Source: Pseudomonadota bacterium
GTDB taxonomy: Bacteria; Pseudomonadota; Alphaproteobacteria; Rhodospirillales; Casp-alpha2
DNA: 6,235 nucleotides
Assembly (NCBI GenBank): GCA_027620395.1
Contig: JAQBZY010000090.1
Location: forward strand, 1-6,235
Reading direction: 5' to 3'
Each line of letters opens with the position of its first letter. Position 1 is the stretch's first letter. Positions 5,438 through 6,235 of the stretch are shown here, one piece after another. The notes under the pieces were generated by a model, which had not been told where the DNA came from, did no database searches, and saw nothing but the letters and a program-made list of their open reading frames with translations. Position numbers and translations under genes: made by a program.

Positions 5438-6235
5438 GCGAGCTGGCCGAACACAACACCGAGGCCGGCGCTCCGCCTCGGGCCGGCTTCGTCGCCGTCT
5501 TGGGCGCGCCCAACGCCGGCAAATCGACGCTGGTCAATCAGGCCGTCGGCGGCAAGGTCTCGATCGTGTCGCCGAAGGTGCAGACGACCCGGACCCGGGT
5601 GCTGGGCATCGCCATCGAAGGCCCGGTGCAGCTGATCTACATGGATACGCCCGGCATCTTCGAGCCGCGCCGGCGCCTGGACCGGGCCATGGTGGCCAGT
5701 GCCTGGGGCAGCGCGGCCGACGCCGACGCCGTGTTGCTGGTGGTCGACGCGCTCAGGGGCATCGATGCCGACGTCCGGCGGATCATTGAGGGCTTGGAAA
5801 AGCGAAAGGCCGACAAGCCAAAGGCCCGGCCACCGTTGTTGGCGCTCAACAAAACCGACAAGGCGCAGAAAAAGAAGCTCCTCGACTTAGCCGCCGAACT
5901 GGGCCGGCGTGAGCTTTTTTCCGACATCTTCATGATCTCGGCCTTGACCGGGGACGGCGTCCGCGATTTGGCGGCGCATCTGGCCGGCCTGATGCCGGCT
6001 GGGCCGTGGCTGTACCCGGCCGACGAGATCAGCGACATGCCGGCCCGTCTGTTGGCGGCCGAGATCACCCGCGAAAAGCTCTATCTGCAACTGCGCCAGG
6101 AATTGCCTTACGCCGCGACGGTGGAGACCGAAACCTGGACCGAACACCGGGACGGCTCGGTCAAGATCGAGCAAGTCATCTTCGTCGAGCGGGACACCCA
6201 AAAGGCCATCGTGCTCGGCAATAAGGTGGGTCGCA
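5434..6235 (+). CDS. era: GTPase Era, 5' part (runs off the window)
   Basis: This essential GTPase binds the 3' end of 16S rRNA and helps 30S subunit maturation. The first 267 codons are visible; no stop is reached. The GTPase motifs are all present: G1 GAPNAGKS (24-31), the switch region with QTTRTR (50-55), G3 DTPG (71-74), G4 NKTD (139-142) and G5 SAL (169-171). The KH RNA-binding domain begins with the characteristic LLAAEITREKLYLQLRQELP, then VIFVERDTQKAIVLG. The KH loop reads G-N-K-V-G at 262-266, one residue longer than the usual GXXG. The ATG at 5434 overlaps the rnc stop, and AAAGGA (5421-5426) is a suitable ribosome binding site. About 16 residues precede the start of the G domain, a slightly extended N-terminus. 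In some bacteria Era binds (p)ppGpp, the product of rsh in this window. Confidence 0.96.
   Translation, partial: MSELAEHNTEAGAPPRAGFVAVLGAPNAGKSTLVNQAVGGKVSIVSPKVQTTRTRVLGIAIEGPVQLIYMDTPGIFEPRRRLDRAMVASAWGSAADADAVLLVVDALRGIDADVRRIIEGLEKRKADKPKARPPLLALNKTDKAQKKKLLDLAAELGRRELFSDIFMISALTGDGVRDLAAHLAGLMPAGPWLYPADEISDMPARLLAAEITREKLYLQLRQELPYAATVETETWTEHRDGSVKIEQVIFVERDTQKAIVLGNKVGR

Overview
The window is a GC-rich stretch of bacterial chromosome carrying core housekeeping genes, all on the + strand. The order is rpoZ (3' end only), rsh, pdxJ, acpS, lepB, rnc and era (5' part only). A bifunctional Rsh directly after rpoZ, followed by an acpS-lepB-rnc-era block, is typical of Alphaproteobacteria. 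The presence of pdxJ immediately before acpS would fit a Rhodospirillales-like lineage, but a finer placement cannot be made from this sequence. No phage, plasmid, defence or biosynthetic genes are visible, and I see no sign of a new multi-gene system.

Region by region: positions 1-51 hold an acidic C-terminus, probably RNA polymerase omega. Positions 146-2305 encode a full-length (p)ppGpp synthetase/hydrolase with HD, synthetase, TGS, zinc-finger-like and ACT domains. Positions 2306-2556 form a gap holding two inverted copies of a hairpin unit (a BIME-like repeat) and the leader of pdxJ. Positions 2557-3710 hold pdxJ and acpS, which overlap by four bases. Positions 3711-4043 form a second gap. 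It begins with a 24-bp tandem repeat that re-copies the last codons and stop of acpS, continues with a ~113-bp palindromic repeat able to form a ~20-bp stem, and ends with a good promoter candidate for lepB. Positions 4044-6235 hold lepB, rnc and era, each joined to the next by an ATGA stop/start overlap.

Together the genes serve general growth: transcription (omega), the stringent response (Rsh), vitamin B6 synthesis (PdxJ), activation of acyl carrier protein (AcpS), protein export (LepB), double-stranded RNA processing (RNase III) and 30S ribosome assembly (Era). The unusual content lies mainly in the two intergenic regions, which carry three different repeat structures inside what is often a compact gene cluster. 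One oddity also appears at the very end of the window, an apparent extra residue in the KH-domain GXXG loop of Era.
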